Position numbers and translations under genes: made by a program. The notes beneath the pieces were generated by a model that was given only the letters and a program-made list of their open reading frames with translations, did no database searches and had not been told where the DNA came from. 64,000 nucleotides of DNA, from assembly GCF_002911665.1 (NCBI RefSeq), contig NZ_MTBP01000001.1, forward strand, positions 1,178,001 through 1,242,000, in the 5' to 3' direction. The stretch comes from Actinomadura rubteroloni. GTDB taxonomy: Bacteria; Actinomycetota; Actinomycetes; Streptosporangiales; Streptosporangiaceae. Positions 43,197 to 51,359 of the stretch are shown here, in pieces (the first letter of the stretch is position 1; every line of letters starts with the position of its first letter).

Positions 43197-43391
43197 ATGA
43201 GCCAGGTGACGCGGAGTGCGATGATGCTCGTCGTCGCACTCCTGGTAGCGGTCATCGCCGGAATTATCGTGGCGATCCTGATGAAGCTCGACGGGAAGTC
43301 CTACGCGGGCGCCGCCCTCAGCGGGATCGGCACGAGCGGGGCCGTGTTCGTCGGCGTGGTCGCGGTGGCCAGCCAGGTGTTCCCCAGTTGA
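43197..43391 (+). CDS. Tiny two-helix membrane protein
   Basis: The 64-residue protein starts at ATG 43197 (MSQVTRSAMMLVVALLVAVI) with AAAGGA about 12 bases upstream. Two hydrophobic helices (about 8-29 and 37-60) are joined by a short polar loop with Lys-Leu-Asp-Gly-Lys. It resembles no family I can name. Small membrane proteins near regulators in defence islands can be effectors or toxins, but this one also resembles harmless small proteins of actinomycetes. It lies just inside the right end of the island, followed by a strong inverted repeat and the cobM repeat. Confidence 0.6.
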   Translation: MSQVTRSAMMLVVALLVAVIAGIIVAILMKLDGKSYAGAALSGIGTSGAVFVGVVAVASQVFPS

Positions 43392-43415
43392 CTCGGTGAC
43401 CTTGCCGGCCACCAC

Positions 43416-43474
43416 CGCCGTCGCCCAGCTCAGCATCTTTTCACCAGAGGAGAATGTAAAGCTGAGCGACGGCG
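43416..43474. terminator. Large inverted repeat at the island's right edge
   Basis: Left arm 43416-43434 (CGCCGTCG-CCCA-GCTCAGC) pairs with right arm 43461-43474 (GCTGAGC-GACGGCG), with a short bulge, around a 26-base loop. It separates the tiny membrane-protein gene from the convergent cobM gene. A bidirectional terminator is the simplest reading; a structural end of the island is an alternative. There is no T-run after either arm. Confidence 0.55.
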
Positions 43475-43489
43475 CTGTCTCCGGGCTAG

Positions 43490-43583
43490 TCAGCGGGGGC
43501 GGGACTTGGAGTACAGGTGGCTGTCGGGGAACGACGCGGCGGTCAGCGTCCGCCCGACGATGATCACGGCCGTGCGGCGGATG
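43490..43583 (+). repeat. Right copy of the island-flanking direct repeat (3' end of cobM)
   Basis: It matches 34757-34850 in the same orientation with four mismatches over 94 bp; within the first 87 bp there are only two. It lies entirely inside the intact cobM coding sequence, beginning at its stop codon. Confidence 0.92.
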
Positions 43584-44230
43584 CCGGCGGATTCGACTTG
43601 TGCGGCGATGGTGGTCAGGGTGCCGCGCAGGACGGTCTCGTCGGGGCGGCTCGCGTTCGCCACGACGGCGACCGGGCAGTCCGCGCCGTAGTTCGGGAGC
43701 AGTTCGGCGACGACCTGCTCGATGCGCTGGACGGCCAGGTGCAGCACGATCGTCGCGCGGCTGCGGCCGAGGGTCGCCAGGTCCTCGCCGGGCGGCATCG
43801 GGGTCGCGCGGGCGGACGTCCGGGTGAGGATCACGGTCTGGCCGACGGCCGGGACGGTCAGCTCGTGGTTCAGCGCCGCAGCCGCCGCCGCGAACGCCGG
43901 GACGCCCGGCGTGACGCGGTAGGGGATGCCGAGCGCGTCCAGCCGGCGCATCTGCTCGGCCATCGCGCTGAACACCGACGGGTCGCCCGAGTGCAGGCGC
44001 GCGACGTCGTGGCCCTCGGCGTGCGCGGCGGCCATCGCGGCGACGATGTCGTCCAGCACCATCGACGCGGTGTCGATCAGCCGCGCGTCGGCCGGGCACC
44101 AGGTCAGGACCTCGGGCGGGACGAGACTCCCCGCGTACAGGCACACCGGGCTGGCCGCGATGAGGTCGCGCCCGCGCAGCGTCATGAGGTCGGCCGCGCC
44201 GGGGCCGGCGCCGATGAAGTGGACCGTCAT
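43490..44230 (-). CDS. cobM: Precorrin-4 C11-methyltransferase
   Basis: The 246-residue protein starts at ATG 44230, overlapping the cobL stop by 4 bp. It is a complete class III tetrapyrrole methyltransferase: [67 protein letters not shown] and the [10 protein letters not shown]-terminus. It methylates C11 of precorrin-4 to give precorrin-5. Its last 94 bp are duplicated 8.7 kb away, beyond the restriction island, so its 3' end was probably the integration target. The gene is intact. Confidence 0.95.
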   Translation of the reverse strand: MTVHFIGAGPGAADLMTLRGRDLIAASPVCLYAGSLVPPEVLTWCPADARLIDTASMVLDDIVAAMAAAHAEGHDVARLHSGDPSVFSAMAEQMRRLDALGIPYRVTPGVPAFAAAAAALNHELTVPAVGQTVILTRTSARATPMPPGEDLATLGRSRATIVLHLAVQRIEQVVAELLPNYGADCPVAVVANASRPDETVLRGTLTTIAAQVESAGIRRTAVIIVGRTLTAASFPDSHLYSKSRPR

Positions 44231-45396
44231 CGCGTCACCGTCCACTGCGTCACGGGCATCGCGGGCCTCCAGCCGGTGAACGCGCCGACCGGGGCGGCGC
44301 GGGCGATGTCGATGCGGGTCAGGTCGCCGCCGTGGTCGGCGCGGGCGCGGGCCAGGACGGCCTCGGACTCGACGGTCACCGCGTTCACGACGAGCCGTCC
44401 GCCCGGCCGCAGCGCGGTGCGACACGTGTCGATCAGGGCCGGGGCGGTCACGCCGCCGCCGACGAACACCGCGTCCGGCGCGGGGAGGCCGCGCAGCGCG
44501 GCGGGCGCCGTCCCGGTCACGACGCGCAGCGCCGGGACGCCGAGCGCGCGGGCGTTGGCCGCCAGCCGCTCCGCCCGCACAGGGTCCCGCTCGATCGCGA
44601 CGGCCCGGCAGGACGGGTGCGTCCGCATCCACTCGATCGCGATGCTCCCCGCGCCGCCGCCGACGTCCCAGAGCAGTTCGCCGGGCAGCGGCCCGAGCCG
44701 GGCGAGCGTGATCGCGCGGACCTCGCGCTTGGTGAGCTGCCCGTCGTGCGCGTAGGCGTCGTCGGGCAGGCCCGGGACCAGCGGCAACGCGGGACCCGTC
44801 CGGCATTCGATCGCGACGACGTTCAGCGGGTCGACGGCGTAGTGCCACGGGCCGACGCGCTCGTCGGGGGCGCCGAGACGTTCGAGAACCGTCACCTCGG
44901 CGTCGGCGAAGCCCCGCTCGTCCAGCAGGGCCAGGACGGCGACGGGCGTCTCGGCCCCCGCGCTCAGGACGAGGATCCGGCGGCCCGGCGCGAGCAGCGC
45001 GTGCAGCGTCTCCAGCGGACGCCCGACCGCGCTCACCACGGCCGTGTCCTCCTGCGCCCAGCCGAGCCGCGCGCACGCCAGCGCCACCGACGACGGATGG
45101 GGCAACACGCGCAACGGGGCGAACCGGGCGAGCGTCGTCGCGATGCCGTAGTGCGTCGGATCGCCGCTGGCCAGCACCGCCAGCCGCCGTCCGGCGTGCG
45201 CGGCCAGCACGCGCGGCACCGCAGGGACGAGCGGCGACGGCCACGCCACCCGCTCGGCCGTCACCTCCGCCGGCAGCAGCCCGAGCTGGCGCGCACCGCC
45301 CACCACGACCTCGGCCGTGCGCAGCGCTTCGCGGGACGGATCGGGCAGACCGGACCAGCCGTCCGCGCCGATCCCCACGACGACGACCTCAGACAC
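44227..45396 (-). CDS. cobL: Precorrin-6Y C5,15-methyltransferase (decarboxylating)
   Basis: The 389-residue protein starts at GTG 45396 and has the full two-domain CobL layout. The N-terminal CbiE-like methyltransferase (about 1-195) shows [20 protein letters not shown] and [16 protein letters not shown]. The C-terminal CbiT-like Rossmann domain (about 200-389) shows [20 protein letters not shown] and [18 protein letters not shown]. CobL methylates C5 and C15 of precorrin-6B and decarboxylates the C12 acetate, giving precorrin-8x. The start overlaps the PPOX gene by 8 bp and the end overlaps cobM by 4 bp, so the three genes are translated together. Confidence 0.95.
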   Translation of the reverse strand: MSEVVVVGIGADGWSGLPDPSREALRTAEVVVGGARQLGLLPAEVTAERVAWPSPLVPAVPRVLAAHAGRRLAVLASGDPTHYGIATTLARFAPLRVLPHPSSVALACARLGWAQEDTAVVSAVGRPLETLHALLAPGRRILVLSAGAETPVAVLALLDERGFADAEVTVLERLGAPDERVGPWHYAVDPLNVVAIECRTGPALPLVPGLPDDAYAHDGQLTKREVRAITLARLGPLPGELLWDVGGGAGSIAIEWMRTHPSCRAVAIERDPVRAERLAANARALGVPALRVVTGTAPAALRGLPAPDAVFVGGGVTAPALIDTCRTALRPGGRLVVNAVTVESEAVLARARADHGGDLTRIDIARAAPVGAFTGWRPAMPVTQWTVTR

Positions 45397-45799
45397 CGCC
45401 GATGATCCGGTCGATCGCGATCTCCAGGACGACCCGCTCGGGGTTCGGACGCGGCGGCCGGTACCGCTCGGCGTAGCGGGCTTCGGCGTCGGCGACCTCG
45501 GCGGGCGACGTCCGGACGAACGCGGTGCCCTCGATCGTGGTCCAGCGCCGTCCGTCCACCTGGCACAGCGCGACCGGCGAGCCGTCCGCCGCGATGTTGC
45601 GCGCCTTGACCGTCCCCGCCGACGTGATCACCCGCGCGAGGCCCGCGGCCGGGTCGAGCGTAGCGCCGACCGGGACGACGTGCGGGCGCCCGTCCGGGAA
45701 CAGCGTGGTCAGCGTGCACAGATGCCGTTCGCGCCAGAACGCGACGACGCGCGGGTCGTCCACGGAGAGCCGGTGGTCGACGGATCGGACGGGCTGCAT
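45389..45799 (-). CDS. PPOX-class F420-dependent oxidoreductase family protein
   Basis: The 136-residue protein starts at ATG 45799. It has the split-barrel FMN/F420-binding fold: FWRERHLCTLTTLFPDGRPH, VVPVGATLDPAAGLARVIT, SAGTVKARNIAADGSPVALC and a C-terminal [13 protein letters not shown]. This group covers F420-dependent reductases, including biliverdin-reductase-like enzymes of mycobacteria, but the substrate here is unknown. It is the first gene of the cobL-cobM unit, overlapping cobL by 8 bp. A role linked to tetrapyrrole reduction is tempting but unproven. No riboswitch is visible upstream. Confidence 0.85.
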   Translation of the reverse strand: MQPVRSVDHRLSVDDPRVVAFWRERHLCTLTTLFPDGRPHVVPVGATLDPAAGLARVITSAGTVKARNIAADGSPVALCQVDGRRWTTIEGTAFVRTSPAEVADAEARYAERYRPPRPNPERVVLEIAIDRIIGGV

Positions 45800-46072
45800 G
45801 GTGTCCTTCCTGGGGGATTCCGAGGAAAAGCATCCCAGAGCCCCGGCCGGACGATCGGCCCGGGTGCGCTCGCGAAAACGGGCGCCCGGCGCGCTAGACC
45901 TCGCGGAGGCTCGTGGTCAACGACGCGGCGGAGGGGTCCGGTGTCCGATTCCGGGGCAGACGTCCCGGCCGGTCATCGGCTCCCGCGCGGGTTGAGCGCT
46001 GTCCGATTCGCCGTCCGCCCCCGGGGTCTGGTTACATTCCGTGGTCATTCGTGAGCACGGGGGTCGGTCACG

Positions 46073-47317
46073 GTGGGACAACGGATTCAGGGACGGCACC
46101 GGCGCGTCTGCGGCGCGCCGCGCTGGGCGGTCGCGTGCGGCGCGGTCGTCTTCCAGATCGCGCTCGGCGGCGTGTACGCGTGGAGCGTGTTCGCGCACGC
46201 GCTCCAACGTCCGGGAACGCACTTCGGGCTGGGCCGGGCGGCGTCGGTCCTGCCGTTCTCGGTGGCGATCGGCGTCGTGTTCGTCGGCACCACGCTCGGC
46301 GGGCGCCTCCAGGACCGGCGCGGGCCGCGCGCCGCCGCGCTGCTCGGCGGCGCGCTGTACTCGACGGGCGCGCTGCTCGCCTCGCTCGTCACCGACCGCG
46401 ACCGGTTCTGGTTCCTGCTCGCCGCGTACGGGGTCGTCGGCGGGCTCGGGCTCGGCATCGCCTACATCGTCCCGGTCGCGATGCTCCAGAAGTGGTACCC
46501 GGAGCGGCGCGGCCTGATCACCGGCGTCGCGGTCGGCGGGTTCGGGTTCGGCGCGGTGCTCGTGTCGCCCGTCGCGCAGTGGCTCGTGGACGCGCATCCT
46601 CGCGTCCCGACCCGCGCGTTCCTGCCGCTCGGCCTGGTGTCGCTCGCGCTGACGACGGCCGGGGCGATGCTGTTCCGCAACCCGCCGCGCCGGGCCGCGC
46701 CCACCGCCCGCAGCGGCGACCTGACCTGCGCGGACGCCCTGCGCACCCGCCAGTGGTACCTGCTCACCGCGATGCTGACGCTCAACACCGTCTCGGGCAT
46801 CGGGTTCGTCGCCGTCACCGCCGGGGCCGCCGCCGCGATCACCGGTATCGGGCCCGCGTCCGCCGCCGCGCTGACCGGCGCGATGGGCCTCGCGAACGGC
46901 GCGGGCCGCGTCCTGTGGGGCTGGCTGTCCGAACGCTACGGGCGGATGCGGACGTTCGCGCTGATCCTCGCGCTCATGGGCGCGTCCCTGGTCGCGGTGC
47001 CGTACGCGTCGTCGCCCGTCCTGTTCGTCCCGCTCGCGGCCGTGGTGTTCGCGTGCTTCGGCGGCGGCTACGCGGTCATGCCCGCGACGGCGGCGGACTT
47101 CTTCGGCCTCGCGCACGCTGGCCAGATCTACGGGCTGATGAACGTCGCGTGGAGCGTCGGCGGGGTCGTCGGGCCGCTGCTCGTCGCCGCGCTCGCGGCG
47201 GGCGGGGACTACCGGACGGCCTTCACCGTCCTCGGCCTCCTCGTCCTCGCCGCCACCGCGCTGCCCGCGCTGACGCGTCCGCCCGTCCGCCGCCCGTCCC
47301 TCGCCGCCGCGCACTGA
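46073..47317 (+). CDS. MFS transporter, OFA (oxalate/formate antiporter-like) family
   Basis: The 414-residue protein starts at GTG 46073. It has twelve hydrophobic helices and the OFA-type N-terminus: AVVFQIALGGVYAWSVFAHAL, followed by FGLGRAASVLPFSVAIG and the GGRLQDRRGPRAAALLGG loop (MFS signature between TM2 and TM3). Another family block is KWYPERRGLITGVAVGGFGFG. OFA carriers exchange small carboxylates; specificity of actinomycete members is mostly unknown. It is divergent from the PPOX-cobL-cobM unit, with a 273-bp intergenic region in which I see no clear operator. Confidence 0.87.
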   Translation: MGQRIQGRHRRVCGAPRWAVACGAVVFQIALGGVYAWSVFAHALQRPGTHFGLGRAASVLPFSVAIGVVFVGTTLGGRLQDRRGPRAAALLGGALYSTGALLASLVTDRDRFWFLLAAYGVVGGLGLGIAYIVPVAMLQKWYPERRGLITGVAVGGFGFGAVLVSPVAQWLVDAHPRVPTRAFLPLGLVSLALTTAGAMLFRNPPRRAAPTARSGDLTCADALRTRQWYLLTAMLTLNTVSGIGFVAVTAGAAAAITGIGPASAAALTGAMGLANGAGRVLWGWLSERYGRMRTFALILALMGASLVAVPYASSPVLFVPLAAVVFACFGGGYAVMPATAADFFGLAHAGQIYGLMNVAWSVGGVVGPLLVAALAAGGDYRTAFTVLGLLVLAATALPALTRPPVRRPSLAAAH

Positions 47318-47325
47318 CCAGGCGG

Positions 47326-48408
47326 TCAGGAGCGGGCGGGCCAGAGCTGGCGGGGGAGGGACAAGAGCGTCCAGTCGCGGGCGCCGCCGTCGGCCACGTC
47401 CTTCGCGTCGGACGTGCGGGGCAGCGCCAGCAGTTCGGCGGCGCCGGTCACCGCCGCGATCTCCGCGTTCGGCGCGACCCGCGTCGGAAGGCCCGTGTCG
47501 GCGGCGAGCAGGCGGTGCAGGCCGGGCAGCCGCGCCGTCCCGCCGGTCAGGGTCAGGCCCGCGCCGACCATCTCGGCGGCCATGTCGGGCGGGCAGTCGG
47601 CCAGCCCGCGCCGGACGGCGTCCGCGATCGCCCGGACCGGGGACTCGATCGCCCGCGCCACGTCCTGCGCCGTCAGCACCTCGCCGCGCGGCAGGCCGGT
47701 GATGAGGTCCTTGCCGTGGACGAGCGTCCGCTGCCGGCGGCGGCGTCCCCGCGCGTCCAGCGCCCCGACGGCGATCTTGGCGTCCTCGGCGGTGCGGACG
47801 GAGATCGTCAGGCCGCGCTCCTCGCGGACCCAGGAGACGATCGCGCGGTCCAGCATGTCCCCGCCGACCGGCGCGGTCACCGACGCGACGAGGCTGCCGA
47901 ACGCCAGCACGCCGACGTCGGTCGTGTGCGCGCCGATGTCGGCGACGGCCGCGACCTCCCGCCCGCTCGCGGCCAGCCCGGCGCCGACCGCCGCCGCCAG
48001 CGGAACCGGGACGACCGTCACCTTCCGGGCGCCCGACCGGTAGGCGACGTCCTCCATCGTCTGCTCCTGGAGGGGCGTCATCACGCTCGGCGCCGTCACC
48101 GCCATGTGCGGACGCGCCATGTAGTGGCTGCGGTGGTGCGTCCGGAGCAGCTTGCGCACCATGATCTCGACGTCCGCCGTGTCGCACGGCACCCCGCACC
48201 GGACGGGCCGGACCAGTTCCACCCCGCCGCGCCGCTCCGCGACCGCGAGGGCCTGTTCGCCGATGCCGAGCGTCCGTCCGGAGGCCGTGCAGCGCGCGAG
48301 GACGGTCGGTTCGCTCGCGACGATGCCGCGCCCCGCGACGTGCATGCGGAGGGTCGCGCCCCCGATGTCCAGCGCGGTGCGGCGGCCCGGAAAGTCCAGC
48401 AGTCTCAT
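47326..48408 (-). CDS. MreB/Hsp70-type actin-like ATPase
   Basis: The 360-residue protein starts at ATG 48408 with GGGAG upstream. Actin-fold nucleotide motifs are present: phosphate-1 TALDIGGATLRMHVAGRG, phosphate-2 VAAVADIGAHTTDVGVLAFG, adenosine GLTLTGGTARLPGLHRLL, and the MreB-specific HMAVTAPSVMTPLQEQTMEDV. It is a paralogue of MreB rather than the housekeeping copy, because mreC/mreD/rodA are not adjacent and the N-terminus has a glycine where MreB has the usual DLGTANT. In spore-forming actinomycetes MreB-like proteins act in spore-wall assembly; a role here is inferred. It lies in the same direction as the downstream convergent MFS gene end. Confidence 0.82.
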   Translation of the reverse strand: MRLLDFPGRRTALDIGGATLRMHVAGRGIVASEPTVLARCTASGRTLGIGEQALAVAERRGGVELVRPVRCGVPCDTADVEIMVRKLLRTHHRSHYMARPHMAVTAPSVMTPLQEQTMEDVAYRSGARKVTVVPVPLAAAVGAGLAASGREVAAVADIGAHTTDVGVLAFGSLVASVTAPVGGDMLDRAIVSWVREERGLTISVRTAEDAKIAVGALDARGRRRRQRTLVHGKDLITGLPRGEVLTAQDVARAIESPVRAIADAVRRGLADCPPDMAAEMVGAGLTLTGGTARLPGLHRLLAADTGLPTRVAPNAEIAAVTGAAELLALPRTSDAKDVADGGARDWTLLSLPRQLWPARS

Positions 48409-48555
48409 GGTCGCTCCCGAGGGCCGGTGCCGAATCGCGCGCACACCGATTTACCCGATACGGGAGGGATTGGTGTGCGTTCTCACGATGAGTCCTCGCC
48501 TCGGTGGCTTTGACCTAACACCAGAGGCGAGTCCCGGTACGGCAAAAGACCCCGG

Positions 48556-49812
48556 TTACGTGCGCGGACCCGTCGTGATCGGCTGCTTCAGCTTGCCGCC
48601 CTGCACCCACTGGTCGAACGAGAGCTGCCAGTAACCCCAGCCGTTCGTCCAGTCCAGCCTGCGCTTGGTGCCGGTGATCGTGACGAGGTCGCCCGGGTAG
48701 GCCCAGTTGAAGAACCACTGCGCGTCCTCCCCCGGGGACCGCACGCAGCCGTGGCTGCAGTTGCGGTTGCCCAGGCAGGACGGGTCGTCCATGTTCTGGT
48801 GGATGTACTCGCCGCTGTTGGAGATCCGGTAGGCCCAGGGCACCTTCTCGTCGTACCAGCCCGGGTCGCCCTTCTTCTTCCCCGGCGGGCGCATCCGCTC
48901 CAGACGGCTCCGGTTCATCGTCAGGTGGACGCCGCTCGTCGTGAGCAGGTGGTCGACGCCGTCGCCCTGCACGTCGCCGCCCGCGCCGAGGCTCACGCCC
49001 CAGCTCCGCACGAGCCTGCCGTTCTTGCGGACGGTCAGCCTGTGCGTCGTCGCGCTGACCTTGATGACGTGGGAGTCGCCGACGCGGAACGTGTGCGTGA
49101 CGTCCTTGTCGCCGAACACCGCGTCACCGATGCGCAGGCCCGCGTAGTGCGCGGTGACCGTCACCTTCTGGTGCGGCTCCCACGGCTTGCGCGGCCGGAA
49201 CACCACCGACGGCAGGCCGTTGAACGACTCGCCCGCGCTCAGCCAGCGCCAGCCGCCCTCGGTCGGCTTGTCCGACGTCACCTCCAGCGCGCGCTCGACG
49301 GCCGTCCGCGCCCGCGCCGGGACCTCCTTGTTGAACTGGACGAGGATCGGCATGCCGGTTCCGACGGTCTCGCCGCGCTGCGGGATCACGTTCGTGATCG
49401 TCGTCAGGGCGGTCGCCTCGCTCGTCGTGAAGCGGCTCGTCGCGGTGGTGGAGGTCTTCTTGCCGTCCGCCTTCGCCGTGACCTCGTAGCGGGTGCCGGG
49501 ACGGAGCGTCCAAGTTGTGCGCCAGCTCTTGCGGTCGGCCGCGAGCTTCCCGGGGACCTCGACGCCCTTGACCTGCACCGACACCTGGCTGAGCGTGCCG
49601 CCGTCGGCCGTCACCGTGACGCCCTGGTCCGGTGGGGCCTCGCCGGCCGCGTCCGCCGGGGCGATCGTCACCTTCGGCGCGCCGTCCCGGCCCCCGGAGG
49701 TGGTCTCGCCGCCGCCACCGTCGTCCTTGGCCGAGCATCCCGTCGCCAGCGCCAGGATGGTCAGCGCGATCAACGCGGTTCCCCGTCGCACCGTTCTTCT
49801 GTGTCCCCTCAT
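48556..49812 (-). CDS. L,D-transpeptidase lipoprotein (YkuD)
   Basis: The 418-residue protein starts at ATG 49812 with a basic N-terminus and lipobox LATGC (Cys26). Two Ig-like domains (Big-type; about 50-260) precede a YkuD catalytic domain with HIKVSATTHRLTVRKNGRLV, DHLLTTSGVHL and the active-site motif CSHGCVRS (near residue 358). This is the standard architecture of mycobacterial and actinomycete LdtMt2-type enzymes, which form 3-3 cross-links in peptidoglycan and resist most beta-lactams except carbapenems. It stands alone. Confidence 0.93.
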   Translation of the reverse strand: MRGHRRTVRRGTALIALTILALATGCSAKDDGGGGETTSGGRDGAPKVTIAPADAAGEAPPDQGVTVTADGGTLSQVSVQVKGVEVPGKLAADRKSWRTTWTLRPGTRYEVTAKADGKKTSTTATSRFTTSEATALTTITNVIPQRGETVGTGMPILVQFNKEVPARARTAVERALEVTSDKPTEGGWRWLSAGESFNGLPSVVFRPRKPWEPHQKVTVTAHYAGLRIGDAVFGDKDVTHTFRVGDSHVIKVSATTHRLTVRKNGRLVRSWGVSLGAGGDVQGDGVDHLLTTSGVHLTMNRSRLERMRPPGKKKGDPGWYDEKVPWAYRISNSGEYIHQNMDDPSCLGNRNCSHGCVRSPGEDAQWFFNWAYPGDLVTITGTKRRLDWTNGWGYWQLSFDQWVQGGKLKQPITTGPRT

Positions 49813-49951
49813 CGCGGCCAGCGTCCGCACGCTGGGCGCCGCCTGCCACGGACGCGACGCCTGCGTCCGGCGTCCGTATGGCGGCCAGACAGGGAGTTTA
49901 TCCATGATTGACCACTGGTAACGGGCGCACCACCGTTTCATCCAAGACCAG

Positions 49952-50515
49952 TCATGGCCATACTTCTGGCGCCTCCCGGGAACCCCGCCCGACATGGTCG
50001 CGAAGGAGCGCCGCGTGGGACAGCGGACGGGACGTGTCGCCGACGTCCCCGTTCGTCGTGTAGTCGAGCAGGACGACGTCGTGTTCGCGTTCGCGAAGCA
50101 CTTCCACCAGGTCACGGACGCGGTGTTCCAGCACCCACCGGTAGGTCGGCAGGTAGATCTCGCGGCGTGCTTGCTCGTAGGGGAGAAGCTCGGTGCCGTC
50201 GAGGCCCGCCCGGTGGCCCTTCACCGGGCCGTACGCGCGGACGGTCCGTTTCAGCCCGCGCATGTTCGTGATCTCCAGCTTCGCGGGGTCGACGTCGTGG
50301 GCGGCGAAGACCTTGAGCGCCTGCCAGACGCCCTCCACCGACTGCGCGACCCGGCCCGGCGACAGCGGCACGGGGATGCCGCCGTGCGGATAGAACGGGC
50401 TGAACCGGACCCACGGCTCGTCCGCGCGCGAGGTGACGTCGATGATCTCCGCGCCCGGATGCTCCTTCTCGACCGTCGCCCGCGCCCGGCGGCGGCTCGC
50501 CACATGCAGCGCCAT
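49952..50515 (-). CDS. Hypothetical cytoplasmic protein (DUF6939-like)
   Basis: The 187-residue protein starts at ATG 50515 (MALHVASRRRARATVEKEHP). It has no signal peptide or membrane helix. Conserved-looking blocks are AEIIDVTSRADEPWVRFSPF, YPHGGIPVPLSPGRVAQSVE and KVFAAHDVDPAKLEITNMRG. The pattern is one I have seen in actinobacterial hypothetical proteins, perhaps DUF6939, with low certainty. The C-terminal 30 residues look unstructured. It is divergent from a thioesterase-like gene with a 66-bp gap. No function can be assigned. Confidence 0.7.
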   Translation of the reverse strand: MALHVASRRRARATVEKEHPGAEIIDVTSRADEPWVRFSPFYPHGGIPVPLSPGRVAQSVEGVWQALKVFAAHDVDPAKLEITNMRGLKRTVRAYGPVKGHRAGLDGTELLPYEQARREIYLPTYRWVLEHRVRDLVEVLREREHDVVLLDYTTNGDVGDTSRPLSHAALLRDHVGRGSREAPEVWP

Positions 50516-50581
50516 GGCCTCACCCTGCCGTCCGGGTACGACATTTCGCGGGCGTAGGCTCGTCGTGATCTTGGGGGGCGG

Positions 50582-51352
50582 ATGGCGTTCTACGAACCGC
50601 TCGGCGACGGCCGCTTTCGCAGCACGTCCGCCACGGCGGGTCCGTGGTCGGCGGCGTCGCAGCACGCGGGGCCGGTCGCCGCTCTGCTCGGCCGCGCGTT
50701 CGAGCGGCACGACGCCGTGCCGGGCCTGCGCGTCGCCCGCGTGACGATCGAGATCCTGAACCCCGTCCCGGTGGACGAGGTGGCCGTCGCGGTGCGCGTC
50801 GTGCGGCCCGGCCGCCGCGTCCAGCTTTTGGAGGGCACGCTGAGCCACGCGGGCCGGACGATCGTCCGGGCGTCCGCCTGGCGCGTGGCCGAGGCCCCCG
50901 TCGGCCTGGGCCCGATCGTCAACGCGCCCGCGCCGCCGCCCCTGCCGCCCACCACGCCGCCGCTGGAGCTGTGGCCCGGCACGCACGCCGACGGCTACAT
51001 GTCGGTGATGGAGTGGCGCCACACGCATGGCTCCTTCGCCACCCCCGGCCCCGCCGCCGCCTGGGTGCGCGCGACGATCCCGCTGGTCCCCGGCGAGGAC
51101 GACTCGCCGCTCGTCCGGACGCTCGTGGCGGCCGACAGCGGCTCCGGCCTCGCCGGCGAGATCGACTATTCGCACCACCTCGCCATCAACACCGATCTCA
51201 CCGTGGCCCTGCACCGCGACCCGGCCGGCGAGTGGATCTTCATGGACGGCCGCATGCAGGCGACCCCCGGCGGCAGCGCCCTCGCCGACACCGAACTCGC
51301 CGACCCGTCCGGCCCCATCGGCCGCGCGCTCCAGACCCTCCTGGTCCACTGA
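50582..51352 (+). CDS. Acyl-CoA thioesterase family protein (double hotdog)
   Basis: The 256-residue protein starts at ATG 50582 (MAFYEPLGDGRFRSTSATAG) with TTGGGGGGCGG upstream. It matches the 4HBT_3/TesB-like layout of two hotdog domains: N-terminal PWSAASQHAGPVAALLGRAF and EILNPVPVDEVAVAVRVVRP, C-terminal EIDYSHHLAINTDLTVALHR and IFMDGRMQATPGGSALADTE. Members hydrolyse acyl-CoA thioesters. The gene is convergent with the PucR-type regulator (7-bp gap). Substrate length is unknown. Confidence 0.85.
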   Translation: MAFYEPLGDGRFRSTSATAGPWSAASQHAGPVAALLGRAFERHDAVPGLRVARVTIEILNPVPVDEVAVAVRVVRPGRRVQLLEGTLSHAGRTIVRASAWRVAEAPVGLGPIVNAPAPPPLPPTTPPLELWPGTHADGYMSVMEWRHTHGSFATPGPAAAWVRATIPLVPGEDDSPLVRTLVAADSGSGLAGEIDYSHHLAINTDLTVALHRDPAGEWIFMDGRMQATPGGSALADTELADPSGPIGRALQTLLVH

Positions 51353-51359
51353 CGCGGGG

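Larger units (their letters stand above)
34757..43583. mobile_element. NaeI-type R-M/defence island flanked by cobM 3'-end direct repeats
   Basis: The island is delimited by two direct copies of the last about 94 bp of cobM (34757-34850 and 43490-43583, offset 8733 bp, four mismatches by eye). It holds a C5 methyltransferase, Vsr, NaeI-like endonuclease, SNF2-type helicase, ParB-like protein, HNH-like protein, HTH regulator and a tiny membrane protein. The interior looks less GC-biased than its flanks, and 34851-34968 is AT-rich and gene-free with a repeated AGGCGAC. Removing one repeat unit plus the interior would leave an intact cobM directly upstream of the TetR gene. No integrase, relaxase or transposase is seen, so the mode of entry is open. 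Confidence 0.75.

Noticed and set aside
34757-43583. DISARM, BREX or Dnd identity for the island
   Set aside because: Signature genes (drmA/drmB, brxC/pglZ, dndCDE) are absent; the NaeI-like enzyme instead defines it as an extended type II locus.
45800-46072. Second cobalamin riboswitch upstream of the PPOX-cobL-cobM unit
   Set aside because: The conserved aptamer blocks and B12 box are not found on either strand.
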